A stretch of 64,000 nt of DNA from Candidatus Thorarchaeota archaeon (GTDB lineage: Archaea; Asgardarchaeota; Thorarchaeia; Thorarchaeales; Thorarchaeaceae), in NCBI GenBank assembly GCA_003345545.1, contig PRDH01000021.1, forward strand, positions 1 through 64,000, written 5' to 3'. Shown in pieces: positions 6,935 through 15,310 of the stretch (position 1 is the stretch's first letter; each line of letters starts with the position of its first letter). The notes beneath the pieces are model-generated. The model was not told where the DNA came from and searched no databases. It saw nothing but the letters and a program-made list of their open reading frames with translations. A program made the position numbers and the translations under genes.

Positions 6935-8626
6935 ATTCCACTATCGAGGTATCATGTCTTTTTACTAGCTCTTGTTCTCTCAGTGTCAGTACTTCCTACA
7001 GAGGTTCTGGCTGCAATGGACAGCAGCTTCATCCCAGTTGCTGAGAAGATCGATGTCCCATCTGTCACACGGACTTGGGATACGATCTCTCTACTCTATG
7101 AGGACCAGTTTCATGACCCTGCTGAAGTGGACGAAGAGATTGACAACATACAGAGTCTGGTTTCTGAGCTTGTAGACGTCGAAATCATCGGTGAGAGCAT
7201 CGAGGGAAGGAACATCACATGTCTTCGAATAACAAATGAGATGAATACTGTTCAGAAGGCAAAGACCTTGGTTTTGGCTCAGCACCACGGCCGTGAACAG
7301 ATCACTGTCGAACTCGCTCTGCGATTCGTTCTCTGGCTTCTCAATGGCTATGGTGTAGATACTGTGCTCACAGAGTATGTTGACACACAGGAGGTCTACG
7401 TGATTCCCACTCTGAATCCTGACGCCCTTGACATTGTTGTCAATGATGGTAATCACTGGCTCAGAAAGAACCTGCGCCCCTATGACAATGATGGAGATGG
7501 CCTATTCAGTGAAGATGATGCTGAGGACGCAGATGGTGATGGTTCTATCTCAGAGTACATTGTCTACCTCAAGAGCTATCCAACTGAAGTCCCTGCTATC
7601 CAGGACGCTGACTATTGGTATTATGAAGGAATTGACAATGATAATGATACCTTATTCAACGAGGATGAGATCGGGCTTGTTGATTTGAATCGTAACTACC
7701 CGAACTTCTGGGATTTTGGTGTGACAGATGTCACTACTCAGGAGTATCGTGGAACAACACCATTCTCAGAGCCTGAAACCCAAGCCTTCAGGGACTTTGC
7801 GCAGCAACATAAGTTCGCAATGGCCTATTCCCTGCACTCTGGGACCAATGCAACCCTCTTTGTCCAATCAGGAAGTAACTACTGGGTAGAACCTACTCTC
7901 TATTATCAGATGGCTAGTGACTATCGTGGCATTCTACCCTCCGGGTTCAATAATGGATTAGGCTATCCTGTTTTTGATGTACTGAATCTTGCATCAGCGA
8001 CTGCTGGGGGCTGGGGCGAGTGGATGTACTACGAACAAGACTGCACTGCACCGATAACCTTTGAGATCTACACAAATGAATCTGCAAATGTCGAAGATGC
8101 GTACGTGATCATAGTGAACAACAGTACGCATATCATCCGCGAGTGGGAGGGTATCTATGGCTACTTTGACCCGGTTGTTGAGCACATTCAGACACTCTGG
8201 CTTGAACTCCTTCCGGCCTTTGAGTACCTTCTAGAGATGACCCCGCGGATCGACATAGATATCACAGGCATATCGGGAGGAATCAACACAGGGGAAACCT
8301 TGACTCTCACGACCTCGATGCACTGTCTGAGTTCACGATTGGGTAGCAAGGAATCAGTCACGCTTCTTGGTAATGAGAGCGAAGTGCTTGATACGATGAC
8401 TACGGTTGAAGCTAGTCAGACTCTGACGGACGAAGCGTCCTTCATTCTGTCTAAAGACCTGTCAGACTCGGGCTACACTATCTCGATAGGCAACAACTAC
8501 ACAGGTTACGCTCGGTTCGTTCTGTCTTTGGGCAGTCCGGCGGGCCCTGACCTAGTACTCAGCGGAATCGGTATCGGCATCGTGTTAGCTGCAATCGTTA
8601 TCATCGTCTACCTGAAACGCCGATGA
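6935..8626 (+). CDS. Secreted M14 zinc carboxypeptidase, membrane-anchored
   Basis: A peptidase M14 domain is clear. Zinc ligands are His and Glu in 'HHGREQ' (about residue 116). Substrate-binding Arg and Asn-Arg lie in 'LRKNLRP' and 'DLNRNYP'. The third zinc His is in 'YSLHSG' (about 299), and the catalytic Glu is in 'TFEIYTNE' (about 375). A Ca-binding-like insert 'DNDGDG…DADGDG' lies between them. A C-terminal membrane helix is followed by KRR. The first ATG/GTG in frame (GTG 6983) would cut off a perfect signal peptide. A GAGGTGA site at 6922-6928 points to ATT at 6935 as start, giving MPLSRYHVFLLALVLSVSVL and 563 residues. Confidence 0.88.
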   Translation: MPLSRYHVFLLALVLSVSVLPTEVLAAMDSSFIPVAEKIDVPSVTRTWDTISLLYEDQFHDPAEVDEEIDNIQSLVSELVDVEIIGESIEGRNITCLRITNEMNTVQKAKTLVLAQHHGREQITVELALRFVLWLLNGYGVDTVLTEYVDTQEVYVIPTLNPDALDIVVNDGNHWLRKNLRPYDNDGDGLFSEDDAEDADGDGSISEYIVYLKSYPTEVPAIQDADYWYYEGIDNDNDTLFNEDEIGLVDLNRNYPNFWDFGVTDVTTQEYRGTTPFSEPETQAFRDFAQQHKFAMAYSLHSGTNATLFVQSGSNYWVEPTLYYQMASDYRGILPSGFNNGLGYPVFDVLNLASATAGGWGEWMYYEQDCTAPITFEIYTNESANVEDAYVIIVNNSTHIIREWEGIYGYFDPVVEHIQTLWLELLPAFEYLLEMTPRIDIDITGISGGINTGETLTLTTSMHCLSSRLGSKESVTLLGNESEVLDTMTTVEASQTLTDEASFILSKDLSDSGYTISIGNNYTGYARFVLSLGSPAGPDLVLSGIGIGIVLAAIVIIVYLKRR

Positions 8627-8719
8627 GAGCGTTATGAGTGAACAAGTAGTCGTACAGTGTAGGAATAGGATACTTGATAACAGCGCGTGGATGCACAGGT
8701 CTCGGAGACTGGACAGCCT

Positions 8720-9289
8720 ATGCACTTCAAGAAACTGGTTGGCAGAATATGCTACCTCTCACCAGTCAGCAAAGACTCAGCAGAGAGCTGGGCAAGATGG
8801 GATAATGACCTTGAGGTTGGAGTTCCAATGGGGAACGAGGCCTACACTCCATCAACAATCGAATCAACAGAGGAGAACATCGCCTCGATCATCAAAGAGA
8901 AGGCACATGGGTTCGATATCCTTGAAATCGAGTCCGACAATCTCATCGGCCGATGTTTCTTGGGCTCCTTGGACAATGTCAATCGAAGTTGCAGGCTAGG
9001 AATCGTGATTGGCGAGAAGACGCACTGGGATAGAGGGTTTGGAACCGAGGCGGTCAATCTACTCCTCGAGTATGCGTTCAATATCCTCAATATGAACAGT
9101 GTCAATCTCGGGACATACTCATACAACAAGAGGGCCATCGCCTGCTACAAGAAAGTTGGATTCAAGGAGATCGGGCGACGGCGAGAGTCTCGTATAATCG
9201 GTGAGAAAAAGTACGATACCATAATGATGGATATGCTGGCTTCGGAGCATGAAACAGTGTACCTTGCCGATGTTTTTCCAGTTGAGTAA
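8720..9289 (+). CDS. GNAT N-acetyltransferase, RimJ/RimL type
   Basis: The 189-residue protein has the GNAT acetyl-CoA motif A ('IGEKTHWDRGFGTEAVNLLLEYAF') and the RimJ/L-type end 'NLGTYSYNKRAIACYKKVGFKEIGRRRES'. These enzymes transfer acetyl groups to protein N-termini, polyamines or antibiotics; the substrate is not predictable. ATG at 8720 is taken as the start; a GTG at 8687 adds 11 residues without homology-like character. Confidence 0.85.
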   Translation: MHFKKLVGRICYLSPVSKDSAESWARWDNDLEVGVPMGNEAYTPSTIESTEENIASIIKEKAHGFDILEIESDNLIGRCFLGSLDNVNRSCRLGIVIGEKTHWDRGFGTEAVNLLLEYAFNILNMNSVNLGTYSYNKRAIACYKKVGFKEIGRRRESRIIGEKKYDTIMMDMLASEHETVYLADVFPVE

Positions 9290-9383
9290 CTCTGCTGTCA
9301 CCTCACTACTACCTTAGTTCATCCTGGTCCTCCCTTGTAGTTATATGGTGGATCATCGTACGCAGCCTCTCTAGGGTGATTCC

Positions 9384-9785
9384 TTGGAACGAACAGCATA
9401 CCACAGGTACATGTATAGGGTCGCAGCAGTCTGGAACTGGATTCTGTCTCTGAGCTTTCTTATCCTTCCCAGGATTGATATTGCATACTTCTCAATAGCA
9501 GGTCCTATGGCTCCCCCACCGACACTTCTCTGGTTTGACTGCTTCTTTGGGCTCACCATTGCATTTGGACTTGGATTCTACATCATCAGTAGGAGCACAA
9601 CTGAGAATCACGGACTCATCGAGATTGCCATCTTTGAGAAAGCATGGGTCTTTGTGATTGGGCTCTACTACTTCCTTATCGCTCAAGCATCAATTTGGGT
9701 GCTTGTTGTTGTATCAGGAGACCTTCTGTTTGGCATTCTGTTCCTTGAAGATCTGAGGTCCATAATGAAGTCGACTACCAAATGA
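9384..9785 (+). CDS. Four-helix membrane protein
   Basis: The 133-residue protein starts with TTG, placed 5 bases after GGGTGA. Four hydrophobic segments alternate with short loops. Pro-rich 'AGPMAPPPTLLWFDCFFG' joins helices one and two. I do not recognise a family with certainty; the length and topology resemble small DoxX-like or uncharacterised archaeal membrane proteins. Confidence 0.6.
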   Translation: MERTAYHRYMYRVAAVWNWILSLSFLILPRIDIAYFSIAGPMAPPPTLLWFDCFFGLTIAFGLGFYIISRSTTENHGLIEIAIFEKAWVFVIGLYYFLIAQASIWVLVVVSGDLLFGILFLEDLRSIMKSTTK

Positions 9786-9853
9786 GGACAGGCTTCAAAT
9801 CGAAACAGCCATATTGCTCGAGAGAGAACAACAACTCCGGAGGAGTTGATTTG

Positions 9854-9886
9854 ATGCGTCAGAAACAGAGCATCATCCAGATGTGA
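9854..9886 (+). CDS. Ten-codon mini-ORF with strong ribosome site, overlapping next gene
   Basis: A GGAGGAG site (9839-9845) lies 8 bases before an ATG that opens a reading frame of ten codons (MRQKQSIIQM). It ends in ATGTGA, and the GTG start of the following gene lies inside that sequence. This could be a leader peptide that couples translation, or the ancestral start of the next gene lost by a 1-base frameshift. I cannot decide between them. Confidence 0.35.
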   Translation: MRQKQSIIQM

Positions 9887-10128
9887 GTGGAAAGGACGAG
9901 AAAGTTACAAGAGTCGTCGGGCGGGCATGCGTCGTCACAATATGGGGCTTTGTCATACTTGGTTACATCATCTGCTATGTTGTCGAACAATACTACGGAT
10001 ATGCCATGTACTATGGTATGATCGTGTTCCTGGTCCCTGCAATCATTGTCACCATTCTTTTTGTGATTGGCACAACGACTGGCTGGCTATTGAAACGTCG
10101 CTCAGGGCACCAAGCACTCGATGAATAG
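9883..10128 (+). CDS. Small two-helix membrane protein
   Basis: The 81-residue protein starts with GTG. A charged N-terminus (MSGKDEKVTR) is followed by two membrane helices ('VVTIWGFVILGYIICYVV' and 'IVFLVPAIIVTILFVIGTT') and a basic, His-containing tail. No family is recognised. Its own GTG has no ribosome site, while the overlapping mini-ORF upstream has a strong one, so its translation probably depends on that ORF. Confidence 0.5.
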   Translation: MSGKDEKVTRVVGRACVVTIWGFVILGYIICYVVEQYYGYAMYYGMIVFLVPAIIVTILFVIGTTTGWLLKRRSGHQALDE

Positions 10129-10216
10129 GATCTCATTGCTATCTCATTCCTGAATACAGCTCGGGACTTCCGAGATACGATGTTATTTCACATCCAGAGA
10201 TGACTATGTCTGAAGA

Positions 10217-10564
10217 ATGCCCATGGAAAATGTTGTATTAGATCAGAGTCTACATCTAGCGGAGTCTGAATTGACGGGACTGGATGAGATTCGCGTTGCC
10301 CTAAAGGGAGTAGAGGAATTGCGAAGAGAAGGGATTGATGCCCGAGTCGAGATTCTTGACAGTGAAGAGGACTCAAGGCCCGGAGTCCCTCTAAGGTCTT
10401 TCAAGGATCTACAGGAATTCATCACCCAACGATACAGCAGAATGCTTGTCACTGGAGTAGACTCTGCCATTCCTCTCGATGACTTCGAAAGGTTAGTCGC
10501 TGAGACCACCACCCGTCTACTTGACGACACTAAGAGAGTCCGCGCTGTAGTGCGAGTTGGCTAA
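10217..10564 (+). CDS. Uncharacterised acidic helical protein
   Basis: The 115-residue soluble protein is rich in Glu, Asp and Arg, with predicted helices (e.g. 'RVALKGVEELRREGID' and 'DDFERLVAETTTRLLDD'). A short strand 'ARVEILDSEED' lies between them. No signal, membrane helix or known motif is present. The start may be ATG 10217 or 10223. The reading frame has normal codon use for the region, so I think it is real, but I cannot assign a function. Confidence 0.5.
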   Translation: MPMENVVLDQSLHLAESELTGLDEIRVALKGVEELRREGIDARVEILDSEEDSRPGVPLRSFKDLQEFITQRYSRMLVTGVDSAIPLDDFERLVAETTTRLLDDTKRVRAVVRVG

Positions 10565-10592
10565 TTGGATATCTGCTCGATGCGATGTGCAT

Positions 10593-10601
10593 CTTTTAAA
10601 T
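10593..10601 (+). promoter_or_regulatory. TATA box for the ParB-like gene
   Basis: CTTTTAAATG lies about 28 bases before the ATG at 10625. That spacing places transcription start almost at the start codon, so the mRNA is probably leaderless or nearly so. Confidence 0.45.
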
Positions 10602-10624
10602 GAGAACTATAGTTAGCCAGACAT

Positions 10625-11041
10625 ATGGCACACACTTTTTCCCTCAGGATAGACCAGATTCAGCTGAGCCAGCTTTACATCAGTTCAGCAAAACTCGCAG
10701 ATGTGATGAGCGCCTTCGAGAATAAACTTGAAGGCAGCTTAGGGCCTATCCCCATTAAGGAGATTGACGGAAAACTGGTTGCTACTGATGGGCATACACG
10801 GCTCCTAGCTTGGCATCTTCATGGCTACGAAGAGGTGGATTGCGAGTGGGAAGACACAGAGATGGATTGGGAGGCGTATCGTGTCTGCATGCAGTGGTGC
10901 AGAGAGGAAGGAATTCAGACTGTTGCCGATCTCAATAACAGAATCATTAGTCCTGAAGACTATAAGGTGCTATGGCTTGATAGATGCCGAGTCATGCAAC
11001 ATGCGCTTGAAATGAAGAATCATCGAAACAACGTGCAGTAA
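10625..11041 (+). CDS. ParB/sulfiredoxin-fold protein
   Basis: The 138-residue protein holds a ParB N-terminal-like core: 'LGPIPIKEIDGKLVATDGHTRLLAWHLHGYEEVDCEWED'. The G-H-T-R motif is the nucleotide-contacting signature (GxxR/GHTR) of the ParB/Srx fold, which in ParB binds CTP. The C-terminal part is helical with 'MQWCREEGI'. There is no ParA gene nearby and no HTH domain, so it is more likely a stand-alone ParB-like nucleotide-binding protein than a chromosome-partition protein. Confidence 0.7.
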   Translation: MAHTFSLRIDQIQLSQLYISSAKLADVMSAFENKLEGSLGPIPIKEIDGKLVATDGHTRLLAWHLHGYEEVDCEWEDTEMDWEAYRVCMQWCREEGIQTVADLNNRIISPEDYKVLWLDRCRVMQHALEMKNHRNNVQ

Positions 11042-11064
11042 GAAAAAGGTTTCATGAAGCTCCT

Positions 11065-13014
11065 CTACTTCAGCGGTACATGAGGTGAAGACTCCCGAAA
11101 GTTGACGTTGGCAGCATGAGATACATTGTGCCTTCTTCTTAGCCAAGAAGCCACACCCCACGAGGGTAATGTTGATAGTGCTGCCATAAGTCCAAGATTG
11201 GGATAACAGAGTCCGATTATACAGAGCCACATGTAGTAACAACCGACTATGAATGGGCCCCCCAGAACACCCAGACTTAGTAATGGATCTGTTTCCTTAC
11301 GAGACAATTCGTGGCTGATAGAATTAGCACGTGTTGCAATCAAGTAACCAAGATAGATGATTGGTATCCAATAAAGGAACACAATTGCAATGATATTCGG
11401 GAGTAAGTAGCTACTTGGTGCTGGTGTTAGTTGACTCAGGGGTGTCCACCAGAGCGTTGTAAAGAGTGGAACCATGACTGCTCCAGATACACTACTGAAC
11501 GGATCTTCACTTGTATCGAAATTGTAGGTCACCCATGGGAAAAACATTGTAATAAAGTACAACGAAACCGGAAGCAAGTTTGTCCTGAGATTATAGTCCG
11601 TTACAATTCCTGCAAAACTCCTTTTGGCTGCACCATGAATCAGGAGCATGAGCAGTAGTGCAGTTGCCAATATTCCAAGTATCTGTCCCCAATCAAGTAT
11701 GACCCCGAAAGCAGAGAATTGAGAAAAGACAACAGTCACACGGACATTTGAGCTTCCAGCTGTATAGATTCCAAATGCTGCAGTTGCTTGTCTGTAATTG
11801 TAGTGCGCATAGTCAATGAATCGGTGGCCCTCATACACAAGAGGCCTCACATGAATGCCGATACTTGTTCTATTGGGCAGATATAGATACTCTGCATCCT
11901 GAAGAGGATAATCAATCATGTAGTAGGCAACCCCATCTAGAACAGTGACTCTGCTATAAGCAAAGGATGGGTATATGTCAATATACAGCCGTGATGCAGG
12001 AATTCTAATATTGACAAGAATGGATTCATCGGGCCCGACTGAGAAGCTGATATTGATCATGGAATCCAATAGACTATGTCCATGTTTGTAAAACCACCCT
12101 GTTCTTCCCTCATATGTCCCCTCAGCAAGAAAGAGGGTTTCATTGGCGACTCGTGGACCAAATTTGGATGAATCAGTACTATTTCCTGTTCGTGTCAATT
12201 CTACTGCGGGATAGCTGCCCTTTTCTTCGTCGATGTTAGAACCAGCGTGTCTGAGTGATTTCATGTAGGGGTTAAGGAATAGACTCTCTCCATCAGGAGC
12301 TTGAATATCAAACGTGACAGGGAATAGGTTCTCGTTCGAATCAGCTGAGATCACTACATCGCCAATCAAAACTAGTGACTTTTCTGTTGATGCGATCTCT
12401 ACAAGCATTGTAGTTCGGACAATCCATCCAGAACTAAGATTGAATGCTCCACTAAGAGGTGGTTTGCAGACTAAAGTTCCAGACTGACCCTCATCCAAAT
12501 ATGTGCTGTTCTCACCCGCCTCACACCAATTGGGATCGGGCCATGCCCCATAACTGACTCTTAGGCTTGCATTTGCCGAGCCAAGTAGAACTCTGATGTT
12601 TATTGAGAAACTCACCTGAGAATAATTGAACAAAGGCAGAGTAGGGCTTCCGGCAAAACCGATATGTGAGTTGACAATATATCCATCGGGTCGAATACTA
12701 ACACCATCAAGCTCCAGTGTTACACCTTGTGATTCATCGTGGCTCCTGCAAGAGCTCTCGTATAAGATATACCAGTCCGCACCCGGGTCATTGACAGTAC
12801 CATTGTAGACGACTACGCTCGTTCTTTGTGGGTATTCCTCTCTATAGATTGTATATCCTATTGTTCCTTCTATTGAACTTTCATCCCTAGCAATGAAGGC
12901 TGGTTCTAAAGTTCTATGCAGTATTGAGATGACTGGAGCGGTTACAAACATAGTAACGGCGACTAGTACAACTATTTCTTTGAGTCTACGCCCATGTTTC
13001 TCTAGGATTCCCAC
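11065..13014 (-). CDS. Large membrane protein with extracytoplasmic beta domain
   Basis: The 649-residue protein has an N-terminal membrane helix (about residues 13-32). A long outside region of about 400 residues follows, with many N-glycosylation sequons (NxS/T) and beta-rich character. Six C-terminal membrane helices start near residue 452 ('ILGILATALLLMLLIHGA') and end in 'WLRRRHN'. No enzymatic motif is seen. It is likely a surface sensor, adhesin or part of a secretion or cell-wall system. It stands alone on the minus strand, with a gap of about 170 bases upstream. Confidence 0.65.
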   Translation of the reverse strand: MGILEKHGRRLKEIVVLVAVTMFVTAPVISILHRTLEPAFIARDESSIEGTIGYTIYREEYPQRTSVVVYNGTVNDPGADWYILYESSCRSHDESQGVTLELDGVSIRPDGYIVNSHIGFAGSPTLPLFNYSQVSFSINIRVLLGSANASLRVSYGAWPDPNWCEAGENSTYLDEGQSGTLVCKPPLSGAFNLSSGWIVRTTMLVEIASTEKSLVLIGDVVISADSNENLFPVTFDIQAPDGESLFLNPYMKSLRHAGSNIDEEKGSYPAVELTRTGNSTDSSKFGPRVANETLFLAEGTYEGRTGWFYKHGHSLLDSMINISFSVGPDESILVNIRIPASRLYIDIYPSFAYSRVTVLDGVAYYMIDYPLQDAEYLYLPNRTSIGIHVRPLVYEGHRFIDYAHYNYRQATAAFGIYTAGSSNVRVTVVFSQFSAFGVILDWGQILGILATALLLMLLIHGAAKRSFAGIVTDYNLRTNLLPVSLYFITMFFPWVTYNFDTSEDPFSSVSGAVMVPLFTTLWWTPLSQLTPAPSSYLLPNIIAIVFLYWIPIIYLGYLIATRANSISHELSRKETDPLLSLGVLGGPFIVGCYYMWLCIIGLCYPNLGLMAALSTLPSWGVASWLRRRHNVSHAANVNFRESSPHVPLK

Positions 13015-13114
13015 TTCACCCTCACGCGAACATACCTGGCCCGCTCGGACTAATTAATACTTGCACTCACCGTTGGGGTTAATGAGGAATCCTTCTTCTT
13101 TCGGATTTCGCTTC

Positions 13115-13134
13115 AGCAGCACGTAAATGCTGCT
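13115..13134 (-). terminator. Perfect 7-bp hairpin downstream of the 13185-13991 genes
   Basis: AGCAGCA, a six-base loop, then TGCTGCT form a perfect stem in the minus-strand intergenic gap. No T-tract follows, so it is only a weak terminator or RNA-structure candidate. Confidence 0.25.
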
Positions 13135-13184
13135 TCATATGTCACTGAAGCTTGGATTGAAGTGTCTCTCCTGTTTTATGGGTA

Positions 13185-13385
13185 TTAGAAACCAAGGGAT
13201 TCTATATGATTGAAGCTGCTCCTTATCCAATCATGACTAGCGATAGACTCAAAGATGACCTTCTCGATTGCACGACTGGCTTCTTGGATGATATTGGAGG
13301 ATTCTAAACCCCGCCATTTTGAGGATGATTGGGTTTTGATTTGCTGAAGAAGACTGCCAAGCCCTGCTCTCAACCAAGACAACAT
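13185..13385 (-). CDS. Possible small protein downstream of surface-protein gene
   Basis: The 66-codon ORF begins with ATG 13385, four bases past the stop of the upstream gene, with GAGGA overlapping that stop as a possible ribosome site. The translation is amphipathic and helical ('NIIQEASRAIEKVIFESIASH') without membrane helix or known motif. The tight spacing argues for a real gene; the lack of any family match keeps confidence low. Confidence 0.35.
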   Translation of the reverse strand: MLSWLRAGLGSLLQQIKTQSSSKWRGLESSNIIQEASRAIEKVIFESIASHDWIRSSFNHIESLGF

Positions 13386-13388
13386 TCC

Positions 13389-13991
13389 TCACGGCTTCTC
13401 CCAGAATCCGGCGACTCCTGTCCTTATTCGTGACCCTAGTTGTTTCAGTGCATCAGGAGCATATTCTGGCTTAAGCCATATAAAGAATAGGACAAAGAAG
13501 ATGATGACGATGACTACGGCAGCAATTGCAGGAGCTGCGCCAGCCAGTGTTCCGAGTGAGTCGGCGCTGGTTGTTTCTGTGGTTGATGTTGTACTGGTAG
13601 GCTGCGAATTGGTCGCAGTGGTAGACGTAACAATCAACCATGTAGTGAGGGAGTCTCCCCTACTGCAGAATCCAGTGACAGTAAGATTGTCACCTATGAC
13701 GGTTGAAACACTAAACGTGTCATTCATTCCCCAACTAAATGATTGGTTTTCATAGGATCTGTTCAGCAGGGAAACGCCATTCTTCTGAATCTCAATGGTT
13801 TCAATGTGGTGCGTCTTAGTATTTACGACAGAGTGTGAAACGTTCACCGAAAGGACCTGTGAACCAAAATCATAGACAAGTAGCATATTGGACGGATTTG
13901 TGGCGGCGCCGAGTGGAATATTGGCAAGACCTGTCAGTATCGTGAGTGCGATGACTACAGCTATACCCGCAATCTGCTTCTTAGAACTCAT
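13389..13991 (-). CDS. Secreted protein with Thr-rich linker and C-terminal anchor
   Basis: The 200-residue protein has a signal peptide (residues 6-28, 'IAGIAVVIALTILTGLANIPLG'), a single beta-rich domain of about 100 residues and a Ser/Thr linker rich in TSTT/TTET. A C-terminal membrane helix ('AIAAVVIVIIFFVLFFIW') and a basic cytosolic tail follow. This signal-domain-TT linker-TM plan is that of archaeal surface proteins, in which the linker is glycosylated. TTATTATATC on the minus strand about 35 bases upstream is a likely TATA element. Confidence 0.7.
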   Translation of the reverse strand: MSSKKQIAGIAVVIALTILTGLANIPLGAATNPSNMLLVYDFGSQVLSVNVSHSVVNTKTHHIETIEIQKNGVSLLNRSYENQSFSWGMNDTFSVSTVIGDNLTVTGFCSRGDSLTTWLIVTSTTATNSQPTSTTSTTETTSADSLGTLAGAAPAIAAVVIVIIFFVLFFIWLKPEYAPDALKQLGSRIRTGVAGFWEKP

Positions 13992-14129
13992 ACCAATTCA
14001 CGTTGTGATAGTTGATGCTATGATATAATAAGCGTATTTTGGCCAGCTATTTGGGCCGTGCAGGCTTGACTCTCTTCTCTGGGCGAGAACGAATATGCTC
14101 CTTGACTCAACTCAGAAAGATGATGCATA

Positions 14130-14145
14130 AGGCGTCCTTTCGCCT
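14130..14145 (-). terminator. Hairpin after rpsS
   Basis: On the minus strand, AGGCG, six-base loop, CGCCT lies 26 bases after the rpsS stop. It is short and lacks a strong T-tract. Confidence 0.3.
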
Positions 14146-14170
14146 GAAACGACATACAGGGCCTGCGAAC

Positions 14171-14581
14171 CTATTTTAGAGGCACGTAAGAGCTGCTTTT
14201 TGTCGCACCGATTCCCGGGTTACCATGCTTGACGGGTTTGATTGTAAGGCTGAATTCACCGAGGACATGTCCAATCATCTGAGGGATGATCTTGACCCGT
14301 TGGAACTCCTTACCATTATGTACAGCAATGGTGAGGTCGACCATCTCAGGAAGAATGACCATGTCACGGCAGTGGGTCTTTACAACAACATCTTTCCCCT
14401 TCTTGACCTGCTTCCTGGCTGCTCTGAGATTCATCAGGAGCTTCTTCTGTCTCTGAGGAAGGCCTCTTTTGAGAGTCCTTCTTCTGCGTGAAGGGAGCAG
14501 TTCAATGAGCGAGTCCATGTTCATCTTGACTAGCTCAGAGAGGGGATACCCACGATACATTGGTTCGCCTTTTTGTGACAT
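14171..14581 (-). CDS. rpsS: Small-subunit ribosomal protein uS19
   Basis: The 136-residue protein matches archaeal/eukaryotic uS19 (S15e). It has '[14 protein letters not shown]', '[26 protein letters not shown]', '[16 protein letters not shown]' and the C-terminal '[18 protein letters not shown]'. The protein binds 16S rRNA in the head of the 30S subunit with S13. AGGTGA lies six bases before the ATG. It is not within the usual L2-S19-L22-S3 operon: the neighbours are membrane and surface proteins, and it has its own promoter-like sequence. Confidence 0.97.
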   Translation of the reverse strand: MSQKGEPMYRGYPLSELVKMNMDSLIELLPSRRRRTLKRGLPQRQKKLLMNLRAARKQVKKGKDVVVKTHCRDMVILPEMVDLTIAVHNGKEFQRVKIIPQMIGHVLGEFSLTIKPVKHGNPGIGATKSSSYVPLK

Positions 14582-14648
14582 GCAATCACCTAGGATGATA
14601 GATTGGGATGGTAGTGACCACCCGAAACACCGGTCAAGCGAGAGAGTC

Positions 14649-14660
14649 CGGATTTAAGGA
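14649..14660 (-). promoter_or_regulatory. TATA-like element upstream of rpsS
   Basis: On the minus strand, TCCTTAAATCC lies about 70-80 bases before the rpsS ATG. It would start a transcript with a leader of about 45 bases. Confidence 0.3.
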
Positions 14661-14815
14661 TTGCGCAACAGCCGCATGAAACCGGCACAACATCGACAAT
14701 CGTCGGGTGGATTACAGTGGAAAACCGGTGTTATCACTATAGGAGATATCCTCCAGCTCAGTACGTCCATGATGACCACCGACGAAACCATCCAGCAATT
14801 CCGCCTGTTCCATGA

Positions 14816-15151
14816 CTATCCTGGTGGGCTTGGCTTTGGAGAGCCTCGATGGGTTTCAATGTATGCCAGCAGGACACATAGCCCCAAGAATGACAGAGTG
14901 TTTAGAATATCGATGACGATGAACTTCTGTTCCAAAGGCAAACTGACATGAGTCACGACGACCAAGTCTGTCATAAGGGCTAGAAACAGCCATGATACTG
15001 CGAATACAACAACTTCGATTGCTGCAATCGCCCAGTACAGGCGCCTAGTTGCACGATTTCTATAACCAAGTATGACAGCCAATAGCGCAAGAATCACAAC
15101 AGCAGCTAGCAGGACTGCCAAGCTTATTCTAGGACCAAGCATTGCCTGCAA
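14816..15151 (-). CDS. Small three-helix membrane protein
   Basis: The 111-residue protein has three membrane helices ('ISLAVLLAAVVILALLAVILG', 'LYWAIAAIEVVVFAVSWLFLALM', 'IVIDILNTLSFLGLCVLLAYIE') and a Pro-rich tail. A TTG start at 15151 follows AAGGAAGTGA; an ATG three codons in is the alternative. No family is recognised. Confidence 0.6.
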   Translation of the reverse strand: MQAMLGPRISLAVLLAAVVILALLAVILGYRNRATRRLYWAIAAIEVVVFAVSWLFLALMTDLVVVTHVSLPLEQKFIVIDILNTLSFLGLCVLLAYIETHRGSPKPSPPG

Positions 15152-15310
15152 TACTTCACTTCCTTCTCATCATTCTCCTACCGTCCAGACCAGTGATGTG
15201 CACAGTGGAATGGACATTACATTATGTTGAGCGATATGTATGACATTGCACATTCATGGTATTAATGTATTCTTGGATTCCATATCCTAGCCTGTGCTGC
15301 TGCCCATCAC

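Noticed and set aside
14661-14951. Plus-strand ORF of 96 codons between rpsS and the 14816 gene
   Set aside because: It overlaps the rpsS promoter region and the antisense of a membrane-protein gene, with no motif.
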